Source of the DNA: Prillingera fragicola
Lineage: Eukaryota > Basidiomycota > Tremellomycetes > Trichosporonales > Trichosporonaceae
DNA length: 64,000 bases
NCBI GenBank assembly: GCA_002335605.1
Contig: BEDY01000003.1
Location: 1,612,001 to 1,676,000, forward strand
Reading direction: 5' to 3'
Below, piece after piece: positions 20,838-33,267 of the stretch. A program made the translations under genes and the position numbers. Within the stretch, counting starts at the first letter, position 1; every line of letters starts with the position of its first letter. A model generated the notes under the pieces. The model saw only the letters and a program-made list of their open reading frames with translations. It had not been told where the DNA came from and searched no databases.

Positions 20838-23800
20838 TCATCTGTATGCATGGCGCGTCGGCGCACGCTCACGAACGCGATCAGCTTCATCTGCGACGCG
20901 CAGAGATAGTAGTCGTTCAGCGACCAGCATTTGTTTCCAGATTGACTGAGTGGCAGCTTGTCGATTGGTCTTTTGCAGTACTGCTTCGGGTGCTGTTCGC
21001 GCCGTGACGGATTCGAGGGCTGCTATGGCTTTCGGCAGCTGCTTATGGGGCGTCTTGGTTTGCGTGTGCCACTCTCCCAGCATCTGTAGATTGCGTCCGA
21101 TCAGCGGCGCTGGCTCGACCAGCAACACCGGCGAGTTACTGGCGATGAAAATGACAATGTCAAGAAGCACGGACAGAGTCACGCCACGAAGCTGAGTGTT
21201 AATACATGAGCCGGAAATCGACAGCAACAGCAGCCGCTCCCAATCTGGCCAGACACGACGCAGGAAGGCTGCTGCCCCCTCGTGGGTCGATTCACGCCAT
21301 GGTGCGTCGTCTGGTGTGTCATTGTCGTCCACCGCCAAGATAACCAGCCGCACGACGATAAAGATGAGCTCGGCCAAGTGAGCCCCATCGCTCGTCTCAG
21401 TCACAGAGAGCAAGTCTGCACAGGCAAACATGGCCAGACTTGTGGCCCGAGCGAGAATAGGATAGAGGGCGACCAAGTCGACACGCGAACTTCTCAGCGA
21501 CACATCCAGAGATGCGTAGAGGATGTGGGCAAATACGTCCATTTGTGTTATGGCCGTTTGGGAAGGCAGGCTGAGGAGGATGCGGCCGAGATTACCCGGA
21601 TCATCGACAGCGAGACGAACGATGACCTGCGCAGCGGAGTTGAGAATGTTCAACGTAGTATCGACGTCGCTGCGTTCATGGGCCACAGTGAAGTGACTTC
21701 GCAGAAGCACGCCCACGCTGCCTACCGCGGCGTCGTTGAGGAAAGCCAGGCGGCTAGCTTGATTGCCACCCTGAATCCGACTCTCTTTGTCACTCTGGAC
21801 AAGGAACTGGTGGTCAGCACAGATCGGTTGCAATAACTCACTGAAAGTAGTGCAAGCAGCGTGGAAGGAGTGACAGGCTGACCAGAGTTGAGGGCAGAGC
21901 CAGACACCTCAAACATTGCCGTGGCAACCGAGTTCTCCATCTCCTGCTCTGTGGAAATCTTTGATGCAGTCGCAGTAAGACTCGCAATCGTTTGCGAGTT
22001 GACATTGAAGCGCTGAAGACCAATGTGAAGGAAGTGCCTTATTTGGTCCATGAGCGTCTTTGCCGGCACGCCTGGTGGAGAGACCTTCAAGATCGCGCGG
22101 CAAGCCTGCAGAACTGGGTTCGGATCGAAGTCCGTCGGCGCGTCCCACTCATGAGCTTGCTTGGTAAGTCGAGTGAGGAAGTCGCTGAAGTCCAGGGACG
22201 CCTCTTCGGGCAGCTCTTGATCAAGAGTATCTGTGAGATGGCTGAAGGATTGAAGAACAAGCCCAATTTGCCGACGGCCCCACCGCAGTGTGACTGGGAG
22301 GTCGAGAATCAGCTGGTGCAGCCAGCCTCTGCTCTTCTCTGCCCCGTCGCGACTCGCCATCTGCATAGCACGGCCGATAGCCTGCGGGTCTCGCTTGCGT
22401 TCAGAGGGCTGAGCGTCCACACGCATGACCTGAAGGAACAATCCTGCCTTGCCAAACTCTGCAATGGCTACCTGCAAGAGTGTTCGGCAGGAGTCGATCA
22501 CACCCGGATCACCTTTTATTTTCGCCTCAGCGACCATGAGGTCTGAGACCAGCATGAACAGCTGAGGGAGAACACGAGTGAAACGGTCCTTGCCCACGTG
22601 TGTCTGGGCCGTTTGAAGCACATGGAGAGCAAGAATCCTGTTGTCCGAGCACGTCGACTGAGCGGCAAACAGCCCGAGAGTCTGAAGAGCGCTGAGGGCT
22701 GAGAGCTCAATGGGCAGAATGTTGTGCTTGAAGAAGATAACCAACATCATGTCCAAAATGTACCGCTGGGTCACGTAGTCGTACTTGTTCAACTCGTTGG
22801 AGAAGTTGATCACGACTGGCACAAATAGTGATCCAACTATAGTCGTCTCTTGTCGGCTTCCCTCCACCTGCAATTGTCCGGGCTTCGACAAGATGGTCGA
22901 CTTCGGAGAGATACGGGCCTGAGAGTCGAGAACCTCCTTGAGGGCTGGGAGCATGATACCTGTGATGGTGTCTGATGGGTTTGGCCAAGGCAACGCGCAC
23001 GCTGCGGCAACGTGTTGCTGAAACCGCTGCACCAGCGCCCACTCGCACGTAACCCCAGCTGCGAGCATGTACAGGCCGAGTGACAAGACGGATGCACGCA
23101 CAGCGCGAGTGTCCATAAGGGCGGTGTAGGCATGATCCGAGTCGATTTTCTCAAGTGTCTCGATATTCATTACCGCCTCAGTCACAAGCTGTTCGATAAC
23201 TGACCATCCGACAACTGAAACGATCAGCAGGGCCACATTATTCAAACGTACCTGGCCACGTCGGCAACTGCATTCGCAAGTGCTGCAACCCAGCCAAAAC
23301 GTGCAGGCGCTGCTCGTCACTGCTTGAAATGAGATACTCCTCGAAACAGCGCGAGACCGCTTGCAGCTGCGAGGGCATCAACGCCCTCCACGCCACAAGA
23401 TTCTCCGGACTGGGGTCCGTCGCTTGATCAATACCCTGGAAAAAGAGCATGATAAGGCCTACGGAGGCGCGTCTCCAACCAGACACTTCAGACGTGACGT
23501 GGTCATCCGAAAGCTCGAGAACGAAGGTCAAAAGCCGCTCTCGGCTGGAAGAGCTAGCGCCTTAGCTTGAATCTCAATAAAAAGCCACTCACGGTCCCTT
23601 GACATCGTTCTCTTTGTGAATTAGCACTTCAATAGGAGCCGCGTGAACCGTCAACAGCTTGAGAAACACTCGTGCCCTGCTCCGGCGATCCACCGTGCGA
23701 TCATAAAGCGGCCATAGAACTGCAAACAGAGTTGGACTGATCTTGTGCAGAAAATCCACAACATTGTCGACGGCCGTAGACTTGGCAAAGAGAAGCCACA

Positions 23801-26800
23801 AAAAGTCGAGCACCATCTCGACCATGGCTGATGATATATCGGGATGCTGAAGAATGTTGGCTGCGGCGATGACAGCAGTTGAGTCGAGCGCTACCATCCT
23901 CTGCAGAGTATTGGCCATTTGGCGGCGCTTCAGCGCTTGTGTTGGCACATACTTCTTGGCAGTGCTGTCTTGATGTAATGTGGTGAGGGCTATGTCCTCT
24001 GAAGAGGTACCATACGCCCGCAACACAGCCATCATACTGGAACGCAAGATCTCGGTCTCGCGGTCGGAAAGGGAGCAATGAGCTGCTTTGGCGCCGAGTG
24101 TCGTGGCCGTGTGAATCAAAATCTGGTTGCAGAGGCTGGCAAAGGCATCGGCTGCAATCGGCGCAAGATTGGTGCTAACTGTCGAGACAAGGTCAAACTT
24201 GATGTCCTCAGGGGGGTCGCCTGCGGCGGCCATGTCAATCATGGCTGTGACCACCTCCCAAGGGACCTCGACACCAGAAAATGTCAACACCCTCAGCCAC
24301 CGGCATACACGCTGAAGACCTTCTGGGCCCTCCTCGCTCGTCACACGGGCTAGCTCCCATAGGTCCCTGTCCTGTGCGGTCGGACTGGTGTATTTCATCA
24401 ATCGCGCGAGTGATTTGTACGCAACATCATTTCTTGCCAGCGAACCCAAATCTTCCAGCCAAGCTGTGAGAAGGTCCAGCGATGATGTGAAAACGGCATC
24501 TGCGTCTGCGAACGAAGTAATCCTCTCCAGGGCAGAGTTTGCTATTTGAGTGGCAGCAGCCTGCGCGGTCAGCGTATGCGGTTAGGCTCAACATACCTCT
24601 TCGCCTTTAGCGAGGTCGGCAATCTCGTAGCGATTGTCCATGAGCTTGCTTCGTTCGTAGGCTAGCCCGACGTAGATATCGGGGTCCAGATCATGGAGAG
24701 CCTTGAGCCACGGGTGCGCGTAATGGCGAAGTAGACGGAGCCTGTCTTCCTTGTAATTGGCAACGGCTGTTGTGCCCTTGGCCGCACTTGTACTACCAGG
24801 TGCATGGCGCACACCTGGCGGCCGCTTCTGCTTGCTTCCAAAGTTCTTGACAATGTGATGCAGAACGTCGTCCTGATGGTATCAGCACCACATCATCACA
24901 GGCAAACTCACCTCGTCCATGATCCATGACATAATCGCGCCTCCCAGTCGTTCCATGGCGTACTGGGAGCACACCGAGCTTGGCCATGCACGATTGTACA
25001 GCAGACTAAGTGCCTGCTCGTTGGCTGTAAGGTCGATTTCGTCCAGGAGCTGCTCGATCGAGCTAACGAGGAACTCGACTCCGGGTGAGGCGTCCATAAG
25101 CAGTGGCACGGGGAATGTGACAGTGAGCTTTTTGTCCACCATCGACCTCGGCGAAATAAAGAGGCAGTTGGGCACTGAGCACAACCCGAGATGCCTCATC
25201 TGCTCCACAATAATGGAGGCCGCGAGTGGATCAGACACGCTCAAGTCATTTGCTAGACCCCGTTTCAAGGTCAGCATGTCGACAGCTTCGTAAGCCATGC
25301 TTGGAGGATCGACAACAAAGGGGTTGGTGCTCAAGCCCTCGACAGTCAGAAAGCCAGTCGTCGGCGAAGGTGGGACTTGTAAAGCCGGCTGCTCAAAAGA
25401 AGGGTCCGAAGGAGCCCGGAGAAGAGCTGAGCAGTATTGCAAGTAGCGAGGTCGCCATAGAACGCAGCCAGCTGGAACAGGGTCGTTTGACAGCTTGGCA
25501 AAATCAGTCAATGCAATCGATTGAGCGTCTGCCTTTACGGACAGCTGTTCTTCGTATGCCTTCAGAATCGTGGTAAGCCCAGTCCAATCCTTGTCAGCCG
25601 CAGAGGACTCGGTGTAGCGCAAGGCGCCACATGCCAGGCCGTTCTTGTAGATCTCAAGCTGCATCCAGAGGTCGGCGTAAATGACAGAGACTTCGTCGTA
25701 TGTCATTTTGGCAAGCTGTGAGGCGTCCAGCGTCACGTTGCTGGTGCAATTTTCGTACGACGCAGCGACGTCTTCAGAAGTGGTGGCGAAGGGGTCGAGA
25801 TCTTTGCTAGTCGTGAGAGAGTTTAAATAGACCTCTCGGCCGGGCATGCAGACAGTGTTACCACGCTCACTCATCGTCTGCACGCAATCGGGGTGGTAGA
25901 ACCTCTGGCACTGGCCCTGGCAGACATATGCCTGGGCCGTTGCACCCCACAGTGGCCCCCGGCATGCTCCGCACAATGTCAAAGTGAAAAGATTGACTAG
26001 ATGGAAAAGGTGCTGCCCAACTTTTCGTGTAGTCGCCTTTGATGTTCCTCGAGTGGCACCGCCGTCGAGCATCTTCTCGTCAAGACGGGGAATGCACTTT
26101 GAGTACTTGACGAGAACGACACGAGGATCAGGCTGCCCGGCTGCAGGCGTAACGGGATTCCGAACATCGTATTGAACAACCTCGTCTTCGAGCAAGCGCA
26201 GGCATTCAATGTGGTGTGTACCTCCGCAGAGCGTGCACATGGCGCAAAAACCTTCGCACAGCATGTTGCAACCGCCACAGGGCTGCACGGTGGAGTCCTG
26301 GCAGCGCCAGGGAATGTAGTAGTGACCGGCTGAATCGTCCTCAAGGAGCACGCGATCTGTACCTGTCTCCCATTTGGCCCGGAATGTTTGATATGTGGCC
26401 AACGCTGGACGTCGAGCAATAATGTTGTGGCCCATGGCTTGAGGGTAAAAGGTGGACAAAAGGTCGACAGACCGTTTGCGAGTGATTCCAGGTCCGTGAC
26501 CTACAATCTCTAACAGATCCAGAGCTGCGTCAGGCTTTGTCGTCAGAAGTAGAGACAGCAGACGATGAATGCGATAGATCGTAGTCAGACTGGCGTTGGC
26601 CAGATCGACTGTGGAGGTAATAGCCACGAGGAGGCGAGGGACAACTGCTGCGATCTGTAACGACAGTTTCGATACAGACCCGGTAGTCGAGTGGGTTGAC
26701 AGAATGCCAGAGATCTCATTGTCCCAGGGCCGCGGAGAGTTGGGGTCAGTTATTGGCGAGACGCGCATCCAGCCCTTGGTGTCGTTGTTCTGCGGCGCAT

Positions 26801-28111
26801 GCCTCCCTATTGCATCTCCCGGATCGACTGAGAAGGCAAATGTAGGGACGGAGGGTGAAGGACTCGTCGGTGAGAATGGATCTGTTTTATTAGCCGTGAA
26901 CAAGACAATGAAGCTTACCCGTCCACTCGACCGCAACCTTATCCTCAGCGTTGCCCCGCTCCTTTGCAAGATGGCGAAGAAGCTCATCGATCCTGCCTTC
27001 CAACCACTCGCACAAACGGTCCTTCATGCTGTCGCCCATGGTATACAGGCCTTCGATAACAGCATCAACAGCAGCCAACTTAATCTTCATATCGCCGTTG
27101 TGGTAGAGAATAGTTGCCACGTCGAGGCACATCACTTGCAGACCATTAGGAGGATGGAGAAGGCGAAAGTTTTGCGTTCGGTGCATGCAGTCGACGGCCA
27201 CAAGAATGGTCAGATTCTGTGCTAATCGAGATAGCAGCTCTGGACCAGACAATGTTGCCGGCCCTTGCGAAATCTCGGTCTCATTGCTTATAGACTTGTT
27301 CAATGGCGCCATGGCGGAGGAGAAACGGCTCCCCTTGCGCTTGTTCTGCACGGCACTGCGAGCTGCCTCCACGGCCGTCGCTTGGCAAGTAGAAAAGAGT
27401 TCAAGACCTGATTTGCCGGCAATTATCAGAACATCGCGGACCTGTTCGACCAGATCATAGGTCGCATCAGTGTCCCAGTCGCCTTCGTTGTAGGCGACGC
27501 CGAGGTCATCGCCATTGAGGCTAGAGGTTGAGCCTGCAGAGGCGTGCCCCTTTCCAGCGCGTGAGTGAGCGACTGCAGCCACAGCCTCGCCTATCTGTGC
27601 AACTCGAGGTTTGCTCTTATGCCTAACGTGGCCTGTGCTTTGACGCGCCGCAAGTGCAGCGCGATCCAGGATGTCCGGTGCCGTTTTGCGCGCCTCGAGC
27701 CTATCGAGCAGCAAGCTTAGCAGCTTCTGAGATTCGAGAAGATTCTGATTACCAGCCATGCCTCCTGCCTGATTCTTGCGGGCCAGAGTCGCTCGGCGGC
27801 GCTTCAAGGGTTCGGCTTTGGACGCCGCTGTTTGCCAGGTGGAGGCGGACGTTGTCCGGTCGTTGGGAGGGAGGGATAGCGAGATGATCGGCTTGAGATC
27901 TGAAGAGGGAGAGCCATATTGTTGTGTAGAGGTAGGGAGAGCTGCTCCCATTGGAAGAGTGCTCGCGCCATGGGATAGCCCATCCAAATGCAGCTGTGGT
28001 GTGAGCTTGGCAGGGTGATCGGCGACTTACTGGGGCTATAGCTGGCCGTGGACGAGCGCCTGGGCGAACGCCGAGAGCCGTGCGAGCATCGACATTCACC
28101 TGACTGACCAT
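20838..28111 (-). CDS. Giant helical-repeat protein with central C1/PHD-like zinc clusters
   Basis: Eight exons (28111-28031, 27993-26919, 26881-24912, 24872-24597, 24560-23593, 23553-23252, 23214-21842, 21794-20838) give about 2333 residues; all introns are 37-47 nt and phases agree. Most of the protein is alpha-helical with an armadillo/HEAT-like look. Around residue 584 and residue 687 lie two cysteine/histidine clusters (CGGCNMLCEGFCAMC..CGGTHHIEC and CGACRGPLW..CQGQCQRFYHPDC) resembling C1 or PHD fingers. I do not recognise the family with confidence; fungal UNC80-like proteins are one possibility. The start is uncertain: ATG at 28111 is used, but a protein-like frame upstream (about 28255-28120, containing GGGALLEIALLGLHTILSRR) could be spliced in through a 40-nt GTGAAT..CAG intron, with a first exon not found. 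Confidence 0.7.
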
Positions 28112-28344
28112 TTCGGATGATCAGAGCAGGAGAATGTGAGCCGTATAGCTGTCGGCGAGATAGAATAGTGTGCAGTCCCAGAAGTGCAATCTCGAGCAGT
28201 GCACCTCCACCCTGGCGACACAATAGGTGGGTAAATGCTCCCCTCACTTTAGATGCAACCGGTAACGTCACTACTGGCCACTGGCGCCAGACGCTCGTGC
28301 ATCGACAACATCAGCCTAATCGCTCAACCCATCTCTGTGCAGTC

Positions 28345-31300
28345 ATGGTCGGGGCCTCAAGAGGTCCAGAGACCGCAACCGCAACACAACAATGGCGCCA
28401 GTTTACATTCTTCGACGTCGACTCTGTCAAGGACGTTGATGACCTCGCCTCGAGCCCCCGTGCGCTGCGGGACCTCACCCCTCCCATCGTGGTGACCCCG
28501 ACCTCGCCAGGTTCTCCTCTAGTTTCTTCAGTGATCATATCATCTGGGAATGCGGTGACCATTCTGGATCGCCATTTTGTATCTGAGCGCTCATTCACTG
28601 CTTGGGAGGGCAATGGTCGAGCCACCGCCCTTGTTGAGGCAGGTGGCCTGCTCTTGGGCGTCGGTGAGGATGAGGGTAGCCGACAACCGGTTCTCAAGGT
28701 GTGGGATCTCACCCGTGAGGATAAGAAAAAGCAAGGTGGAGGCCCAGTCTTGATGCGAAACGTCAAGATCCAGCATGTGTCTGGACGACCTCATCCTGTG
28801 AGTAATTTTGTGTTGAGCACTGTTGACCACTGTAAGGTATCGGCCGTCGCCTTGACATCCAATCTCTCGCACTTGGCTATTGGACTCGGCGATGGAACTG
28901 TTTTACTATACCGACACCTCCTGCAGTCCCTGACGACATCACCGACGGCGTTGACAAGTCTGCCCAAGGCTCGAGTCATCTTGGAAGCCAACGAGCGTAG
29001 CCCGGAAGCGATCACAGGTCTGGGCTTCCGAGAGGGCGTCGTTGCCGGTGACAAAGGGGGTGCTATCACCGCTGCTGCACTGTTTATTGTCACGACCAAC
29101 CGTGTCCTCTGCGCGCCAGTGTCAGCCAAAGGCGGAGAGGCGCGGACATTGGACGAGGCTGGATCTGGGCTGGGATGTGCCGTCATGGACTGGGATCGAT
29201 CAGATATGATCGTCGCCCGTGACGAAGCCATTTATCTCTACAGCCCCGAAGGACGTGGCGCATGCTACGCATATGAGGGACCGAAATCCTTCATCTCGGT
29301 GTGCAAGCACAACCTCGTCATCGTCTCGCCTCCAATGCACCCAGCCACAGGCTCGGCCACGGTCCGTCGTATGCAGCGTGATGCAGGGGGAGCTGCATCG
29401 GAGGTTGCGAAGATAACGGTCTTCGACCTGGACAACAAGCTCGTCGCGTACACGGGTGTGTTCCGGAAAGGCATCACGGCGTTATTCAACCAGTGGGGAA
29501 GCATTTACGTGTACGAGGGCAATGGACAGGTGAGGAGCCACAGAAGCATGAGTTGACCTATCCAGTTGTCGCGCCTTGAGGAGCACTCGACGTCGTCGAA
29601 ACTTGACGTTCTCTATAAGAGGAATCTTTACACACTTGCGCTCAACTTGGCCAAATCCCAGGGCGTCGCGGAGGCGGGCATCGCAGCCATTCATCGGCTG
29701 TATGGCGACAACCTCTATGGCAAGGGTGACTTCGATGGTGCCATGGCACAGTACGTCAAGACTCTTGGCTATGTGCAGCCCAGTCATGTCATCCGAAAGG
29801 TGGGTAGTCATCAGTGGACTTAGCTGACCTTCAGTTCCTGGACGCACAGCGCATCAACAACCTCACAACCTACCTTCAGGAGCTTCACTCGCGTGGATTG
29901 GCCAACCCTGATCATACCACCTTGTTGCTAAACTGCTACACCAAGACATCTGATCGCGCTCGCCTGGATGCTTTCATCAAGTCGGAAGCTAAGCGGTCGC
30001 ACGAGTCGGGAGGACTGGAGGCCTTGCCGTTCGATCTCGACACTGCCATTCGTGTCTGTCGCCAAGCCGGTTTCTTTGAGCATGCCACGTACCTTGCCAA
30101 GAAGTACGGTCGTCACGAGGAGTACTTGCGCATCCAGATCGAGGACGCCGAGGAGTACGTAGATGCTCTCAAGTATCTGCGGTCTCTTGGTCCGGAGGCA
30201 TGCGAGCAGAACCTTGCACGCTATGGTCGTAGTTTACTCCAGCACGAGCCCGAGGCAACGACCGACCTGCTCATCGACCTCTGCAGTGGCAATTTGGGCA
30301 AGCAGGTCACACACTCGGACGTACACACGCCAGATGGACGGCAAGTGACGAATGGATCTGGCACAGGTCCTGGCGCGGGCGGTCTCGTGTCATATTTAGG
30401 CGTGAATCGCCTATTCGGCCACGATGGCGCTGCCACGCCCACCGGAGCGAAGACAAATGGCGATGGCGAGACTGAGGAGGCGCAGAGTCCAGTTGATGAA
30501 GAGGGGCTATCTTATATTCCACCGTCGCCGCGCCAGTTCTTTGCCCACTTTGTTGACCATCAGAACTTATTTATCCACTTCCTCGAGGACGTTGCTTTGG
30601 CTCTCTGGGGACAGACGGTTGATGCCGCACCTCGGCCATCTGCCTCTCCGGTGCCATTGCGCGATGTGGATGCGGCTGTCGCACCGGATCCAGCACGGGC
30701 AGACCAGCGCGCAGTCTGGAACACGCTCCTGGAGCTGTACCTCGCCTCCACTAAGTCCGAGGACGCTGCTGTCGCCCAGCAGGGCCGTGGGAAGGCGCTC
30801 TCCCTGCTTTCCAGTGGCGACGATATTCCTTACGACCCAATGCACGCCCTCATCTTGTGCTCCATGGTCAACTTCACCGACGGTCTGGTCGGTCTTTGGG
30901 AATCGATGGGAATGTACGAGGACGTCCTGCGGTACTGGATGGAGAAGGACCAGGCAGCTACCGAAAGCGCAACAAATGGCGCAGGGACGAAGGACAAGGC
31001 GGTAGACCCGGACACGCCTCAGCCTTCATACGAGGTGCTGCGCTACCTCGACTTGTACGGCCCAACAAACCCCAGCCTGTACCCTTTGGTGCTACGCTAC
31101 TTGACCTCTTCGCCCCCTATTCTCAAGCGGCACCAGGACAAATTGCCGGCGCTCCTGGAGACCATTGATGTGGAGCAGATCATGCCCCCACTAGCGGTAG
31201 TGCAGCTTCTTAGCCGAAACGGTGTCGCAAGCGTTGCAACTGTCAAGAACTGGCTCCGCTCAAAGGTCGAGGAGACTCAACAGGAGATCGAAGCAGTGAG

Positions 31301-31714
31301 GCACGCCAGTCATATCATTGCTAACACCCTCAGGACAAGACTCTTGTACAGTCGTACCGCACCGAGACCGCTTCCAAGCAGAAACAGATTGGCGAGCTCA
31401 CGAGCACGTCCCAACCCGAGGTGTTCCAGGTGACCCAATGTGCCGCCTGTGGTGGACAGCTCGACCTCCCGGCTGTCCACTTTATGTGCAAGCACAGCTA
31501 CCACCAACGATGCCTCTCGGACGCCGACCCCGAGTGTCTTTTGTGTGCCCAGCAGCACAGACTTGTGCGCGAGATTCGCGCAAACCAAACTCGTCTCGCA
31601 GATCGCCACGATCTGTTTCTTGGCGAGGTGCACGATGCTGACGACGGGTTCGCTGTCGTTGCTGGTGCATTTGGACGCGGGCTGTTCCAGAAGGATGTCA
31701 TTGAGGAGGCTTAG
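28345..31714 (+). CDS. VPS11: Vacuolar protein sorting-associated protein 11 (HOPS/CORVET core)
   Basis: Five exons (28345-28797, 28837-29529, 29566-29799, 29835-31295, 31334-31714), 1073 residues. Vps11 is a core subunit of the HOPS and CORVET tethering complexes at endosomes and the vacuole. The N-terminus WRQFTFFDVDSVKD begins a beta-propeller (VSAVALTSNLSHLAIGLGDG is a typical blade). The middle is a clathrin-heavy-chain-type helical repeat (LYKRNLYTLALNLAKSQG, MAQYVKTLGYVQPSHVIRKF). The C-terminus is a RING-H2 finger near residue 982: CAACGG, then HFMCKHSYHQRCL and ECLLC. The first intron is 39 nt and in frame, so its retention would not break the frame, but removing it restores the conserved blade HPVSAVAL. 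It is convergent with BET4 (68 bp between stops). Confidence 0.95.
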
Positions 31715-31782
31715 ATGCGCAGGCACGTCGCTGAGCATGTGTATATATCCAGCATTGCATGGGATTAGGGAGGATGTCACGA

Positions 31783-33075
31783 CTATTGAGTTTGGTTTGC
31801 TTTTAGGTCAGCTTTAGTAGAGCCGGCTAGCTGGGACGTACCGAGTTCGCGATACCGCTCCTTGCGATCTTCGTCGATCACCTCCAGCCTTGCCAGCACG
31901 GCCTTCCTCTCCGCGCGGTACTTGGCTGCATCCTCTTCAGCTGTTGACGGCAGGCCCGCCGAGAGAAGAAGGTAGTGGGCGAGTGCGTTCATGCACCCTG
32001 CACGATGTCAGCTCGTGAACCCCAGCCGGACCTACACTTCGAGTCGGGCTCTGTCTCATGCAGCTCGCGCACAGCCTCGAGTTCGCGGGACAAGACCTCC
32101 GCATCTGGTTCTGTGCCAACTAGCCAGCGGTGGTAGAGCCATCCAGACTGATCTCCAGGATCGGTCCAGAGCGCCTGGGTAACGAGTTCAAACTCTGCTC
32201 CAAGTCAGACCAGCATACGAACCGCAGTGTAGACACACACCCTTGTCCTTCGCCTTTGCCACATCTGCTTCTGGCAACTCTGCCCATGCCTGGCCTAGCA
32301 GTTTGGTGCGCGAATGCCACGCTGAGAAGTTGGAAAAGTTGGCCTCAATCTTCTTGGTCGTAAACTTGAGCTCGTCTGCAGGTGTACGTGCTGGCGTAAA
32401 GCTAGCTGGCAACGAGTCCAGGACATAGCGGCGATAGCCCCAGGCGTGGACTAGCCGTCAGCCACAACACCTTCTTAGGAGGCACCAGCTTACAGTTTCG
32501 CGCGTCGGCGTCTAAAATCTTCTCAATGACCATGAGCTCAGTCTTCCAGCACTCGTTGCGCCACCGCTCGCTGTCACCGGGGCCCAGAGGCATCTGCTCG
32601 AGGCACCACTTCCGGTGCGTCCAGATCCAGTACACCTTGGGGTGAACTTTGAGGTAAGCCATTGTGAGGCGCAAATCAGTGGTCAAAAGAGCCACGACGC
32701 CCTCTGCGTCTCTGTATGCGTTAGTCATCATTACTCGCCCAGGGACGCACAGTGAGGGAAAGAGACCGCGAGTCAGAATGTGTCGCCTGTAGTTCCAGAT
32801 GGAGTAGAACTCGGGATTCAAGTCGAGCAACTCGGTGGTCTTTGCGAGATCTTCCTTTGCGTACTGCTTGGCGCGTTTCTATACCATGAGCACCAGCGCG
32901 CCTCAAACCGGTGAGCCCACTCACCCGTGCGAGGACATCTTCCTGCAGTTCTATGTATGCCTGGATCTTGGACTGCTCCTTGACCCGCTTGGCCTCGGCG
33001 GCCTCTGGAGAAATGCGCGTGCGTTTAACACCGTGCTGTGAAAGTTAGATCCACCGCGTAAGCGCTGCTCACCAT
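31783..33075 (-). CDS. BET4: Rab geranylgeranyltransferase alpha subunit
   Basis: Seven exons: 33075-33073, 33035-32925, 32878-32751, 32711-32494, 32450-32241, 32194-32036, 31997-31783, giving 347 residues. The coding part of exon 1 is just the ATG, directly followed by a GTGAGC donor; exon 2 continues HGVKRTRISPEAAEAKR, the standard N-terminus of this subunit. Prenyltransferase alpha (PFTA) repeats are clear: NPEFYSIWNYRRHIL, HPKVYWIWTHRKWCL, NFHAWGYRRYVL, NFSNFSAWHSRTKLL and SGWLYHRWLV. With the beta subunit it attaches geranylgeranyl groups to Rab GTPases for membrane traffic. Near the C-terminus a 42-nt in-frame segment with GTACGT..CTGAC..AAG ends may be an eighth-exon intron; the alternative ending is ELANQTQ (333 residues). 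Confidence 0.93.
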
Positions 33076-33267
33076 CGCAGTTTAGTAATGTTGGCGGCAA
33101 TGTGGATGGTAACACGACCAGGCGCGACGTCGTTCAAGCAGCGATGAGAGTGACTGGAGACCCCACACGGTGTCCATGGCTTAAGCAGTCCCACCCTTTA
33201 GTACTATCAGTGATTTGCCGCCCGACTTGCTCAAAGTTGTTCAAGTCATCAACAACCACCTTCAACA

